From: Phyllostachys edulis
Taxonomy: Eukaryota > Streptophyta > Magnoliopsida > Poales > Poaceae
Length of the DNA: 64,000 nt
Assembly (NCBI GenBank): GCA_036346405.1
Contig: CM070566.1
Location: forward strand, 10,884,355-10,948,354
Direction of reading: 5' to 3'
Positions 1-11,583 of this stretch are shown piece after piece. Each line of letters opens with the position of its first letter. Positions within the stretch are counted from its first letter, which is position 1. Under the pieces are notes generated by a model. That model made no database searches. It saw only the letters and a list, made by a program, of their open reading frames with translations, and was not told where the DNA came from. A program made the translations under genes and the position numbers.

Positions 1-243
1 CAAGTGGAAGCCATCGATATCATAAATTGGTTCCTTTTCGTAAACCGGAGGTGGTGGACTTGGAGGCATTGGAGTTGAAATTACATTCTCTTCGATTACT
101 CTTTCTTGATCAAGTCCACCTTCTTGTTCTTCAGTTTGTTTCTTCCGAACAATTGCATCCACACCTTCTTGTTCTTCAATTTGGTCTTCGAACAATTGCG
201 CAGTACGTATGAGATGGAGAAGATGCCTTCTTCTTTGCTTCAT
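1..243 (-). CDS. N-terminal part of a TTF-zinc-finger hAT-type transposase (partial, runs off the left edge)
   Basis: On the minus strand an ATG at 243-241 opens a frame that stays open to the window edge (81 codons). It starts MKQRRRHLLHLIRTAQLFED, has two similar Glu/Gln-rich segments (IEEQEG and TEEQEG), a proline run (PMPPSPPPPVY) and ends at the edge with YDIDGFHL. A proline-rich leader followed by a Y-D-I motif is, as I recall the family, how grass TTF-type zinc-finger/hAT-dimerisation transposases begin just before their TTF zinc finger; the zinc finger itself lies outside the window. The start codon sits about 1 kb inside a hAT-like terminus on the same strand (1252), which supports the call. 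Family assignment is inference from a short fragment; it could instead be an unrelated low-complexity protein. Confidence 0.5.
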   Translation of the reverse strand, partial: MKQRRRHLLHLIRTAQLFEDQIEEQEGVDAIVRKKQTEEQEGGLDQERVIEENVISTPMPPSPPPPVYEKEPIYDIDGFHL

Positions 244-1252
244 ATTTCAAAAAGAGAGGCAATATCACCACTCCTCTTCATGTTTCAACAATTTCGCAAG
301 AGAATTATATAATGAATTAGTATATCAAACCAATAATCCAATCTCGCAAAGATCATATATTGAAATAAAAATTCAGAGTTGCACTTGCACAAAAAATCAA
401 GTAGTAATCGCAAAGTCCGCAATCATCGGTAGTAATCTTGCAAATAAACACTAATGTTACATGCAAATAAACACTAATGTTACATGTAAAAACCAGTTAA
501 GTCAAGATTATAGCTAATAAGTACCAGTATAGAACAAACAATGATCAGTGGGTAGTACTAGTACTGCAATGTATCATGTTTGTCTACAATTCCATTGTTA
601 CCATGCATCCTCTCTGAAAGAAAAAGAAAAACCCAAAAATTACAGTGTAATAGTGTATATATAATATATATACGATGATTGACATCTGTGTACGAATTTA
701 CCCTTTCTCTCTCTCTAAAGTAGGAGACCAGGGGGCAAGATAAGCAAAAGGGATGGAATTTCAGAGCATGGCAAAGGGTTGTGGGTACGAGCTGAAGTTG
801 AGTCAAGGATAAAATAAATAGAGAGAAAATTGCAACCAATCAGTAGAGACTAGAGAGTGCAGCATGTGAAATTCAAGAGTATACTATACCCTCGAGGAGT
901 AGCAGTTCGCCCAGCATCCAGTTCAAGACCAAGCAGCGCCACGCCTCTCACGGCTCCACCACCGCTGCCGACGGACGCCTGTCAGCAGCCTCGAATCCAG
1001 CCCCACCACCGCGACCCTCCTCCGCTTCAGCGCAAGACCTCCTCCGCCACAGCCCAGCGCCTCGTCGCCCACCAGAACCAACCTATGCAGCTTGTGTGAG
1101 TGCGTACTGGTCGGCGGGCGGTGCAGCCAGGAAAGTCCAGCGACAAAGCAAATATGAAGCTCCAACGATTGAACTTCTACCTATGGGCCTTGGTTGGGCC
1201 GAGCGCAGGGTGGTCCGCGGCCCACAGGGACCACCCTGTAGCTCCGCCACTG
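1..1252 (-). mobile_element. 5' end of a hAT element (TTF-zinc-finger class), terminal repeat at 1252
   Basis: Read on the minus strand, the sequence beginning at 1252 is CAGTGGCGGAGCTACAGGG, followed by a hairpin-like GC-rich stretch (GGTGGTCC / GGCCGCGGACCACC). CAGTGGCGGAGC ends are, to my knowledge, typical of the grass hAT group that encodes TTF-zinc-finger transposases. The partial transposase frame at 243-1 lies downstream in the same orientation. Between 244 and 1165 I see no exon I can support, only an AT-rich stretch with a CT-rich patch and a GC-rich block at 900-1080. The other terminus and the target duplication partner of 1253-1260 (cctgccgg) are outside the window. Confidence 0.5.
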
Positions 1253-1555
1253 CCTGCCGGATCAATTATTTTAGTAGTATAGGATGGTCTCTAGACCGTG
1301 TGTATGTATCGACCAAAGCAATGACCAGGATTTATAATTTTACCCTCGGCTGGAGTCAGGATCGTAGAAGGAAGCAAATTCTTTGGGGAAATGAGGCCCT
1401 CCTCTCACTGTCGATCTCCTCCCATCTTTCGGTACTGTTTATGGATGGACGATGGGATCGAGAGGACCTTGCGGAGGCCCATCCCTATAGAATTTATTTT
1501 CATCGTAGAATGCTTCCAACTTCCACTGGTGTGCTCTGGGGGCACTAGTGTGTGC

Positions 1556-1815
1556 AATACCGTGCCTCCAGGATACGACAGTGATGATGTGGCAATGTGT
1601 TCGGACGTGGCAAGAATGGAACGGTGACGTGACGGCTTGCCCGGGTGCGGGAGGAATAGCAGGCACGTGTTCGGACACGGGAGGAATGGCACAACCACGT
1701 GGCGCGTATCTGGGCGTTGTAGGCACGACAGTGGCGATGTGGCAGCATGAGGCCGTCTAACACCCCCCCACCCCCCGCCGGAGAGCGGTGGAGAACATGT
1801 CCGGACGTGGGGGAA
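1556..1815. repeat. Degenerate tandem repeat, GTTCGGACGTGG family
   Basis: Related words recur: gtgttcggacgtgg near 1598, gtgttcggacacggg near 1668 and atgtccggacgtggggg near 1797. A second pair, acgacagtgatgatgtggca near 1574 and acgacagtggcgatgtggca near 1726, is offset by about 152 bp. This looks like an old, mutated tandem duplication of about 150 bp with shorter sub-repeats. Confidence 0.45.
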
Positions 1816-1833
1816 CGGATTTGGATGCATGTC

Positions 1834-1884
1834 GGCCATCAACACGTCCGTTGTAATTTTTGGCATTACGACGTGTTGACGGTC
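1834..1884. repeat. Imperfect inverted repeat (hairpin)
   Basis: The arm ggccatcaacacgtccgttg at 1834-1853 pairs with gacgtgttgacggtc at 1870-1884, leaving a short AT-rich loop. It could be the core of a small foldback element; no target duplication was identified. Confidence 0.4.
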
Positions 1885-2099
1885 AATATTGTTAATAACA
1901 ACATCAACAATATCATTTAGACCAAAAACTTGATGAATATCACGTTACTGACCTGGACAACATCAGCATGCGCCTAGGTAGCAAACGAGCAAAGAGCTAC
2001 GGCTGGAAGAAAAACATGACGTTTTCAGACTTTTTTCCCCCTGGGAGTGGAAAGATACCATTCCCGACAAATGTACGGATGGAGTTTTAATGATCACAT

Positions 2100-2990
2100 C
2101 TTAGGCACTTCAAGCCCACGGATCGAGAATGAGTGTTCTTTTTCTTGTGTGGGGGATTCAGGATCCGTGCTCTATTGGTTAACACCTCAGGATTTCCTAC
2201 TGTTAGTAGTACTGTATAACCGCGTCACTCTTAGCAGAATGACAAGCATCAAATTACCCAATCTTCTTATACTGGAGTGACCCCAGTTTCAAATAACTAA
2301 AGTAGGGAAATGTTGCATAAATAACTCTTGGGGTTGTCTTTCTGTAAGGTGACTGAATTTTTTTAAGCATAAGTCATATTTATTGCTAATCTTCGTACAA
2401 ATCCAACAGTGCATACATACTCTAGACCACATACACATGCAACTTTCAAGTTTCGACAACAAGCTCCTGCAGGCAAGTTTGCTCAAGTCTATAGCCCAGA
2501 CGATTCCCAAACCGAAAAACGCTAAAATATTTATAATTCGACAATTTTTTTATTACTTTTACCACACATCTCCCTCGCAATTCCTTCTCTTTCACGATAG
2601 TTTGGAGAGGACTCGCGCCGTCACGCGAACACACATGGTGGAGGTAGAAGATGGACACAGAAAGTTTCGTGACACCACAATTGCTTGGCGTCGTTTTCTC
2701 TGCTCTCTGTTACTATTTCTCTTCTGACTGAACTCAACTTGCTTACAGAATAGATACTAGAGTACTTGGTGCGGTTAGCGGCTAACAAACTTGATCTGCA
2801 ATTCAAGCCATGCAACCTGAATAAGCTCCACTACTCATAGCGTGCGCTTTGACCCAATCTCTCCATATATGCAGCTACATGCAACACAATTAAGGAATGA
2901 CTTTTGACACATCAACAGTGTCATGCAAACACACGATCAAACCTGACATGGAAAACAACAAATGCAACATGATTACTAAAGTAGGATGCA
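2100..2990. repeat. Segment duplicated at 52.5-56.1 kb (copy 1, lacks the Pack-MULE)
   Basis: This segment aligns by eye with 52510-52780 joined to 55440-56105: for example ccacggatcgaga (2117 and 52517), ataactcttggggttgt, acttgcttacagaatagata and the tail gcagctacatgcaa. The second copy carries a 2.6-kb insertion (52787-55427) that is missing here, so this copy is an empty-site relative. It also has one unit of the 45-bp repeat that occurs about three times at 55874-56003. No gene is recognised in either copy. Confidence 0.7.
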
Positions 2991-2992
2991 GG

Positions 2993-3352
2993 TAGGGGTG
3001 AAAACGGATCGGATAGTTTCCGACCAATCCAGGCGAAAACTAATTCAGATAGTGTCGACTTAGATTTTGTCGGATCGAAAACAAATACAGATTTTTTTTA
3101 TCAGAAACGAATACGAATACAATAGCTCTGGTATCCGCCAAATACGAATACAGATTATCCGGATTATAAGAAGGCCGGATATCCGGCATTTTCAGCTCAA
3201 CGGCCAAAACCAGCCCGCTAGCTGACCCACCATCGTAACTCATTAGTCATTAGGGTTTCCAGACTTCCAGTTTCCTCACGACCTCACCTACTATGTTCGG
3301 TGGTTGTTCCTCTTCCTCGTTCCCCAATCCAATTCCTATTCGCCTTAACCTT
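2993..3352 (+). mobile_element. Truncated TAGGGGTG-type hAT element
   Basis: The sequence from 2993 begins TAGGGGTGAAAACGGATCGG and continues with tagtttccgacc and repeated cgaatacgaatac words, the same terminal and subterminal pattern as the complete element at 62325-63940. No matching right end is visible; the element is cut by the LINE poly(T) junction at about 3352. It is a remnant without a reading frame of its own. Confidence 0.6.
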
Positions 3353-6300
3353 CTTTTTTTTTTGATAAAAGGGTGAAAGCCCCTGTTTCCATTAATAGAA
3401 ACCACGATACATGAATCCAGGAGACAAACTGAAAACGAAAAAAAAACAAGGATGTAGCCAACAGATACCTTCCTACTTACAGAAGTTTTAACAACCTATT
3501 ACAAAAAGCTCAAACAAAGAAAGTGCAAGCTGCCAAAGACATCACCATATCAAACACGTAGCAAATTAATCACCTCATCAAGTGGAAGACAACAAAATTG
3601 GTGCAAAGACATCACCCAATTAGCTGCCACCGAGAGCTTCCAAAAAACCAGACTAGTCTCAAAACGTCAACTTCTTGGTCCAAGGTGTCCACATTCTTCT
3701 TGCCCCAAAAACTTCTATCGCCACTTGATTCAACACTTTAGCGCCCATGACCAATAGATTCTGATCGACCTCCCTCTGCAATTTGGCCCAAAGCTCAATA
3801 CACTGACAAATATAAAAAATTACATGAACCGGTTCTGAAGGCCACTTATGCTTGAAACAAGCTACATTTCAAAATTTCCAAATGTTCCATATCACTGCAG
3901 CTATGCCAACCAAGATCAAATTCCTTGTTTTCCTAGTAAATCCTCCAATCCAGTTGGTCATCAACTGATGGATATCCACAGGAGTACAAGTCAAACCATA
4001 TGCACATTCCACAACATTCCAAATAAACCTCGCTAAGGGATAAACCAAAAAAAGATGATTGATAATCCCATTCATTCCACAAAAAACATATTTTTTATCC
4101 CCTAACCAACCTCTATGACACAAATTATCCTTAGTCAAAATTCTGTCCTTCAGCACAAGCCACATGAAGACCTTAATCCTCAAAGGCAATTTTAACCCCC
4201 AAATGAAGTGATAAGGAAAAAGAAAATTTTGATTTCTTAAAGCAAGATAAAAAGATTTAACAGAAAACACTCCAGTCTTCGACAAAAGCCACACCAACCT
4301 ATCATTCTCATCTCTCAGTTTAACGCCGCCACACTCACTTACTAATTTCTGCCATAACATTAAGTTGTCTCCCAATAAGGTTCTCCGAAACTTGATAGAA
4401 TCCAAACCTTTTGCAAAGACACTAGCCACTGTGATTTGTTTATTATATACAAGGTTAAACAGTCTAGCATACTTCACAGCCAAAGGAGCATCCCCTAACT
4501 ATAAATCTTCCCAGAACCTGGTTCTAGCACCATCACCCAAAATCCTTTTGCAACAAGAGAGAAAAACATCCTTCACCTCCATTAAACCTTTCCAGAAGCA
4601 AGAATCTCCAACCTTAGCACTTGATTGTGTCAAGGTATTCTTGTTTAGATATTTTTTTCCTAATGATATCTTGCCACAGCCCCTCCCCATTTTCTAACCT
4701 CCACAACCATTTGCTTAGAAGAGCCAAATTCATGGATTTCAAATCAAGAACTCCTAGACCCCCTTAAGCCTTGGGTAAACATACCACTAGCCAACTAACC
4801 AGATGATATTTTTTATTACCCACACCAGAACTCCAAAGGAATCTTGACCTAAACCTATCCATCTTTCTCCCAACACCCACAGGTAACTTGTAAAAAGACA
4901 TCATGTAAAGAGGCAAACTACTTAAAGAAGAATTGATAAGCACCAAACGGCCTCCTAAAGTTAGCATTTTACCTTGCCAACCCCTCAATTTATTCTCAAA
5001 CTTATCCTCAACAGTCTCCAATCTAGATTGCTCACCTTTTTCCTATCCACAGGAATCCCTAGATACTTAAGAGGAAGCTTTCCCCCCTTACAAGTAAAAA
5101 TATCCTCATAAAAAGCATGTTTACCATATGCTAATCCAATACAATAAACCTCACTCTTGTGAAAGTTTATTTTCAAACCTGATAAATGTTCAAACAAACA
5201 AAGGATAAATTTCAAATTTTTAGCACTTTCTTCATCATCTTGAATCAAAAATATAGTATCATCCGCATATTGCAAGATGGCAGTCCCATCATTTAACAAA
5301 TGAGAATTCAAGCTTTTAATCAAACCCAAATCCTGAGCTTTCCTAATAAGAAGAGCTAGAATGTCAACTACAAAATCAAACAGCAATGGTGACAACGGAT
5401 CACCCTGCCTAAGCCCTTTATAAGTTCTAAAGTAAGGCCCAACATCATCATTTACTCTAACACACACTTCACCCCCACTAACCACTTGCATTATCCAATC
5501 AATCTACTTGGAAGGAAAACCTTTCAACTCAAGAGTTTTAAAAAGAAAGTCCCACTTAACTTTGTCATAGGCTTTTTCAAAATCTACTTTAAACAAAATG
5601 CCAGACATCTCTCTCCTATGTAAATCATGCAAAGTTTCATGTAAAATTAGCACACCATCCATGATAAATCTCCCCTTAAGAAAAGCAAATTGAGATTCAA
5701 GAACAATCTTATCAATAACCCTAGCCAACCTATTAGTTAGAACCTTAGTGAAAATCTTATAGCTCACATCCAACAAACAGATAGGTCTGAATTTCTGAAT
5801 TCTATTGGCATCCTTTCCTTTTGGCAGCAATGAAATGACTCCAAAATTCAGTCTAGCAATATTTACTTTCCTCGAAACAAAACCATCTAAAATCTTTTTC
5901 AGATCATCCTGGACTAGAGGCCAAAATTTCTAATAAAATTCAATTGGGAACCCATCTGGACTAGGAGCTTTATTCAACTCCATTGAAAAAACAGCAAATT
6001 GTAACTCTACGAAAGTAAAATCCTGAATTAGGAGCTCTCTGTCCTGTTCATCTAATTGAGGAATACCTTCCAACTCAATGATACACATAACAGAATCAGA
6101 TTTACCAAAAAGATTTTTAAAGAAAGCAGTAATATACTTCATTAACTGAACATCCCCTTTAATCACCCCTTCATCTTGATGTAAAGCATGAATGAAATTT
6201 TTTCTCCTCCTTCCATTAGCTTTTGCATGATAATATCTAGTATTGTTATCACCCTCTAATAAATTTTTTTCTTTAGATCTTTGAAACCACTTAAGCTTTT

Positions 6301-7105
6301 CCTCCTTCAAGATATTGTTTAACTGATTTTCTAACTTAGCTTTAAGCTCTCTTTTGGCAGAATCTAACCCTTGATTTTTCACATTCTTTATCCAAACTAT
6401 CTAACTGAGTCAACAACTCCTTTTTATGTTTTCTATAAAAACCTTCCACATTATTATTCCACCATTTTAATAGCTTCCTCAACTTTCTCAGTTTGTTTTG
6501 CCAAGCAACAACAGGAGATAGTCCATCAGTGGACTGCTCCTAGACTTTCTGAACTAACAAATACAAATCACCCCTCAAAAACCAATTCAGTTCAAATCTG
6601 TAAAAAGTCCTTTTGCCTACCTGTCCCACTATATCCACGACCAGAGGGACATGATCAGAAAGCACTCTAGGTAACACCTTTGTGTACACCAAAGGGTACT
6701 GTTGTTCCCAAGTATAACTCACCAAGACTCTATCTAACAACTCATAAGTGGGATCCTCATGGTTATTACTCCAAGTGAATCTTCTACCACTAAGTTGAAC
6801 TTCCCTCAAACCAACATTTTCTATAATGGAGTTGAACAAAAAGCTCCACTTACCACACACCCCTGGTTTATTTTTCTCACAAACTTTTATGATAATGTTG
6901 AAATCTCCTACTACAAATATAGGTAATGAATTCGAATTCAATAAATGAGCTAACTGAACCAAGAAAGCCTCCTTACCTTCTTGTTGATCAGCCCCATACA
7001 CAATGACTAAGTCCCACATGAACTTGTCACTATTATTACGAAGAGTCACTTTCACAAAATAATCCTCACATTGATACCTCACAACAGAAAAAGAATCTAT
7101 CGTGC
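3352..7105 (-). mobile_element. 5'-truncated LINE (non-LTR retrotransposon)
   Basis: On the minus strand the element runs from inside the endonuclease domain (about 7105) to a poly(A) tail, visible as the T run at 3352-3363 preceded by the typical plant LINE ending TTTTATCAAAA. The order endonuclease, reverse transcriptase, zinc-binding C-terminus is that of plant L1-like LINEs. The 5' end is missing: ORF1 and the first part of the endonuclease are absent, and sequence beyond about 7105 belongs to a hAT element. 5' truncation is the usual outcome of target-primed reverse transcription. No certain target duplication was found; TTAACCT occurs at both sides (left of the T run and near 7118), which may be coincidence. 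Confidence 0.85.
3600..7105 (-). pseudogene. LINE ORF2 remnant: endonuclease, reverse transcriptase, zf-RVT
   Basis: Segments in order on the minus strand: endonuclease at 7105-6540 with VVGDFNI and SDHVPLV motifs; linker and reverse transcriptase at 6382-4764 with KAPSPDGFP, FRPICLLD, FEKAYDKV, GLRQGDPLSPLLF and the catalytic YADD at about 5260; C-terminal zinc-binding domain at 4483-3869 (LPLRIKVFMWL, HLFLVYPLARFIW). ORF2 nicks DNA and copies the element RNA into the target. The frame is broken by stops and small shifts (for example near 5930, 5500 and 4995), and two expected cysteines of the zinc-binding motif are changed, so it cannot encode a working protein as read. The reading is long and coherent, so decay is moderate. 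Confidence 0.85.
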
Positions 7106-10100
7106 CGTGCGGGCCCGAGCCCATTTAACCTGACGGGCCTTTTCGGCCCACTTAAGCCGTTAGGCCCGAAAAAATAAAATAAAAATCAGAAAAATGTGTA
7201 GAATTTAGAAATAGATATGAAAATTTGTAAAAAAAAATGAGACGAACATATTGAAAATATAATGAAGAGCTTTATTAATGTTCAAATGGTTGCCTGTTAA
7301 AACATTTGCCAAGTAAAAACTCAACATAAGAAAACCTTGGCAAAGGAAAAAGAGTACAACTTATAGCTCTACATACATCCTTATTCTATGTGTCGTTGTC
7401 TAGGTATAGATTTTTAAACACCTCTGACAATTGTGGATTTTCCACAGAGTGTTGTATTCGTGAATTAGTTTGTTCCCAATCCTTCATAGTTAGAAGTATG
7501 TCCACCATCTTACTTGTGAGACTTGTTCTTCTCTCCTCCAATATTCTTTCAGAAATACTGAAAGCAAACTCAGAGGAAACTGTCGAGACATGAAAAGTTA
7601 ACACATCACGTGCAAGTATGGATAGCACGAGATATGTTAACTTATGGGCTTGCCACCATTGAATTTTTTTGAAGCCTTCTGAGTTGAAATCCACTGTATT
7701 GCTCTCTAGATAGGTGGATAGTTCCCCACTCTTTGGGGTTCTTGGCTGAGCAGGCGGCGTTGTAGAAGAAGAAGACCTAGAGCTAGAGAAAGAGCCACCA
7801 AAGATCTTTCCCTACATATTTGTCCTGCTACTTGAGACGGGGGCTACTGGAGGTCGTTGCAAGTGGACTCCTCGAAACTTATTTTCATACTTTTGGTAAA
7901 CCTCGTGTAACCGAGAACGAACTTATGTAAAATAGTTATTATAGTCTAGCCCTGTAGCATCACTAAGAAAATCAAGTACGCTACCAAATGCTTCAATTTT
8001 AGCTCTAGGATCTAAAAAAATGCAAATGCATATAGGTAAGGGATTTCTCTCCAATATTTAAGGTATTTACTTTTCATAGCAACAATAGCCTCGCGTAAAA
8101 CTAAGTCATTCTCATACATTTTAAATTGAGTAGCAATCTGTAAAATACTATGCACAATGATAGGAGATATTGGATAGTAGACAACAGACAAAGCAACAGT
8201 GGCCTAAAAAAAATCTAAAAACTATAGTACCTTCTCAGCAACGAACCAATGTTGCTCAGTCAATAGTATACTACCGTCAGTGCTCTGATAGTGCATTTGA
8301 ATAAAAACATAAAAAATGCTCTTATATGGTAAAAGACTCTTAAGCATCAGGTAAGTATAGTCCCATCTTACTGGCATGTCTAAACCAAACTTTCTTGGAC
8401 GTACACCCATCGCCCTGTAGAAGTTCTTATATGATGCTATTCTTACGTTAGACTTATTCAAGAAATAAATCGCATCACGAAAAGCTTTTATATACAGACT
8501 CAACATCTTCAAACCACATTTGACTATAAGGTTAATAATATGACAAGCACATCACTGATGTAGTAAGAAGAAATCGACGTATGTACTCAACGCTGGAGTA
8601 AGAATATCCATGGCCCTAGAGTTCGAAGTGGCATTGTCTAAAGTAATTGGGAATATTTTATCTATAAGACCAAAGTCTTCCACGACTTTGATAATACAGT
8701 CTGCAATATTCTCACTTGTATGTGCTACATCAATTAATTTTGAACCTATAATTCTTTTCTCCATTACCCAGTTGTCATTAACATAATAGACAACTACACT
8801 AAGATATCCTCCCTAGCCCGACCACTCCATATGTCCGAGGTCAAGGCCACCGAAAATGTGCACGTACTAAATAGTTCCTTTATTTTATTACGGCATTCAT
8901 TGTAGCATTTTACTAGATCCCTAGTTGTTGTCTATCTAGAAACGATAGAAAATATAGGATTATGCGCAGTCCTAATGTAATTTTGGAAAGTAGCAGACTC
9001 CCCAAAGCCTAACGGTAAATCCTCAAAAGCAATTAAACGATATGGAGATTGACGAGCTACCTCAGGATCATAGTCCTAGCTACATACCGTATCGTCGGGG
9101 TTGTATTGTAGCTGCATTTGCCTCATCACCAATCCTTGCTGGGCCTTACATCTTGTAGCATGTCTAAGCAAGTGTCCCATTCCACCTGTAGACCTTGCAA
9201 ACAATTCATTGCGATAAATTTTGCAAATAGCATATGGTACCTAATTTCCCTGTGCGTCTTGCTTAGTTGTCATGTCGAAATTCTCCCACACTCCCGATGT
9301 AGACGGCTTTGACCTCTTTGCTCCGGTAGTCGTCGACATAGAAGCTGTTGTGGAGCCTAATGATAGAACTCCGCCTTGCCCTTCCAGTTGGCTTGATGCA
9401 GCCGCAGCTGCCTTCATGGATGCAACTTCCTCCGGTGAAAGTCCGTAATCACCAAGAGCAAAGCTATCATAACTGTCCATAACGAAAACTGCAAAATCAA
9501 AACTAACACTATTATTACTTTCATCTAAGCATAGCAAGTACTAACAATAAAAGTATGCAAAAATAGCATTGTACCTCTTTTGCTGACTTGCTGCCAAAAA
9601 TTGAATTTTCCCAAATTTGGTAAAGTTTTTTTTTTTGAATTTTGCCAAATTATCTCAACGAATTTGAATTTGCACGAATTTGAAATAGGAATTGAGGAAT
9701 GGATGGGTGCTAAATGAGGAGGGGGGTATGGTGACTATTTATGGGAAAAAAATTGGGATTTTTTGAATTTTTTTTGCTATTTTTAAAGAGCCAAACGGTT
9801 AAAAAACGCCAACGGCCGAATTTTAGTCGGGTCGTGCCATGCCAGGCATGGCCCACGAGCCCGTCTGCCCAGCTTCCCGATGCCCCTGCTTCGCCTGCCC
9901 CGGTTCCCCCGCCCATTGCATGCCTGCCTCCTCTTTTCCCTCCCGCCTGCTTACACCCCATCACAGATTATGCAAGACAACACCGCATCGCTTACTGAAA
10001 GTGCACGCGTCATTGCCTACATGCTTACCTGCCTCCACGCCTGAGCCACCCTCCACGTCGGCCTTCTCCTCCTCCTCCTCCTCCTGGCTCCCTTCCGAGC

Positions 10101-10400
10101 CTTGTTCTCTCGCACGATCATGGGCCCGCCTCCCTCCTCCTCTTCCTCTCCCCTCCTTCTTCCTCCACACTAACCCTTCTTCCTCTGGCCGGCGCGCTCC
10201 GCCCTCCTCTCCTCCAAGCTCGGCTCACCGGCTGCCTCCCTCGGTCGGTCGGCCCCGCGCACGCTTACCACGTGGGCTATGCCAGGCTCGTGTTGTGCCT
10301 GGCACGGCCTGACACAGTTCGTGCCGTGCTGGGCCGGCCCATCGTGCCAGGGTGGTGGCCTAGGCTATCGTGTCATACTGGCCTGACCCATGAAAAGTGC
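7105..10400 (-). mobile_element. hAT element of the BED/RICESLEEPER type (boundaries approximate)
   Basis: Both flanks of the transposase carry GC-rich hAT-like subterminal repeats: cgtgccgtgcgggcccgagccc near 7105 and several gtgccgtgctgggccggccc / gtgccaggcatggccc copies at 9830-9860 and 10280-10350. Between them lies a minus-strand transposase. Exact terminal repeats and an 8-bp duplication could not be assigned because the left end abuts the LINE truncation point and the right end merges into GC-rich sequence near 10400. The block 9985-10270 has only proline/serine-rich shadow frames, probably 5' leader. Confidence 0.65.
7386..9537 (-). pseudogene. hAT transposase (BED finger to C-terminal dimerisation domain), multiply interrupted
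   Basis: Reading the minus strand from an ATG at 9537: an alanine-rich N-terminus (MDSYDSFALGDYGLSPEEVA), a BED zinc-finger region with VWENF (about 9300) and a HLLRHATRC segment (about 9170), the ribonuclease H-like core at 8764-8222 (ITLDNATSNSRAMD, then CACHIINLIVK and MPVRWDYTYLML), and the hAT C-terminal dimerisation domain at 7694-7386 (WWQAHKLTYLVLSILARDVL, TVSSEFAFSISERI). This is the domain order of RICESLEEPER-type hAT transposases, which cut and paste their element. At least six stops interrupt it, several plausibly C-to-T changes (for instance TGA where an arginine is expected before CACH). It is a fossil. Confidence 0.85.
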
Positions 10401-11583
10401 GGGCGTGCCGCGTTCGCGGTTGGCCAACAATGTCATGCCTCGGGCAGTTCGACAGCACGCACCATCCGCCGCTTGGAACTTTTTATTTAAATAATCCATT
10501 TTTTATTCTAAATTACAAAATTATAACTGCGATATTTTTTTACAAAATTATACATCTGTCGCCAAACAGTTGGGCGATTGGATCCTGTCACCCAACGGCT
10601 AAGCGACATTAATGCGGTCGCCCAACCGTTCGGCATCATTAATGCAATCGCCCAAATCATATGTATAGAAGCTATGGTGAATCATTTATAATCAAGCCTC
10701 CAAGAGTTTAACGGTTACGAATCGATGGATGGCTTATATAGGGCTGGCGCCGCTTCTACTGACGAGCATGTGAAGAAGAAAGAAGAGGAGTGCCCGAGCG
10801 AGAGGAAGGAAGGAAGAAAGAAAGAGAGGAGAGGAGAGGGAAGAAAGGGAAGAAAAAGAGAGGGAGAAGAAGAAGAGGATGAAAGATTTGTTTGTGAGGT
10901 AAATTTTTTTATCTTGTAGTGTATTTCTTTGTAGTAAGTAAATAGTTTGTGTAGTTCAAATAGTAGTATAAGTAGCACTCGTAGAAAATTTTAGTTCGAG
11001 AAAAAATAGTAGAAAATTGAAATGTTGTTAATTTATACGTAAGTAGCACTGGTAGAAAACTTTGTTAGAGAGAAAAGTAGTCCGTGAGGGAGAAGTAGTG
11101 CTGTTTGCGAGAAGTATTGTAGTTGTGTTGGTGCATGCATGACCGACTATTATTCGGTGAATAATTAGAAATTTGGTAAGTAGTAGTGGGTACTCTCGCT
11201 GAGTGCATGAGGAGGATGAATTATTTGTATGGACTAATTAGTACAGGTTAATTAGTATGGACTAATTGACTTAGGTAATTGGTATAGCTCTATAGAAGAC
11301 TGGAATGCCACTTGTAGCATTTCGGATTGCAAGTTAGCGTCAGAATCGGATAATGCCTGGTATGGAATAGCTCGGTTTTCAAGTTGAATGAGAATAATGT
11401 ACTACATGTTAATTGTGGCCTTTGCCTTAGGGAATGAATGACGCCTTAACCATGTTGTAGTGTAGTTGTTCACGATAGGTGAAGGGCCGTAGAAATGTAA
11501 ATTACAGTGTAGTAGTACTTGCATATCGTATGCCAGATCTCGACTAGTTGCAATATTGAAATATTTACAGTGAGACATCGGTC
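10401..11583. other. Upstream region of the PMD-type MULE
   Basis: No gene is recognised. Two structures stand out. At 10556-10665 a repeated word set (gggcgattggatcctgtc, cgacattaatgcggtcgccc, catcattaatgcaatcgccc) forms about three degenerate units of 40-45 bp. At 10770-10895 there is a purine tract of about 120 bp (GGAAGGAAGGAAGAAAGAAA and similar), probably the leader of the MULE transcript. From 10900 to 11580 the sequence is AT-rich with many short agtagta words. The MULE left terminus is presumably in this stretch but no terminal inverted repeat could be paired. Confidence 0.5.
10770..10895 (+). repeat. Polypurine (GA-rich) tract
   Basis: Nearly uninterrupted G/A sequence made of gaa, gga and gaaa words on the plus strand. 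It lies about 700 bp before the first MULE ATG. Such tracts can be simple-sequence 5' leaders; no other function is indicated. Confidence 0.6.

Larger units (their letters stand above)
1253..2046. other. Intergenic stretch with degenerate repeats, no supported gene
   Basis: Open frames here overlap on both strands and show no recognisable domain. The block 1556-1815 is GC-rich with repeated GTTCGGACGTGG-like words, and a hairpin lies at 1834-1884; the rest is unremarkable. Confidence 0.5.

Noticed and set aside
9741..10490. Pro/Ser-rich frames between the hAT transposase and the MULE
   Set aside because: Frames on both strands in GC-rich hAT subterminal sequence; no domain.
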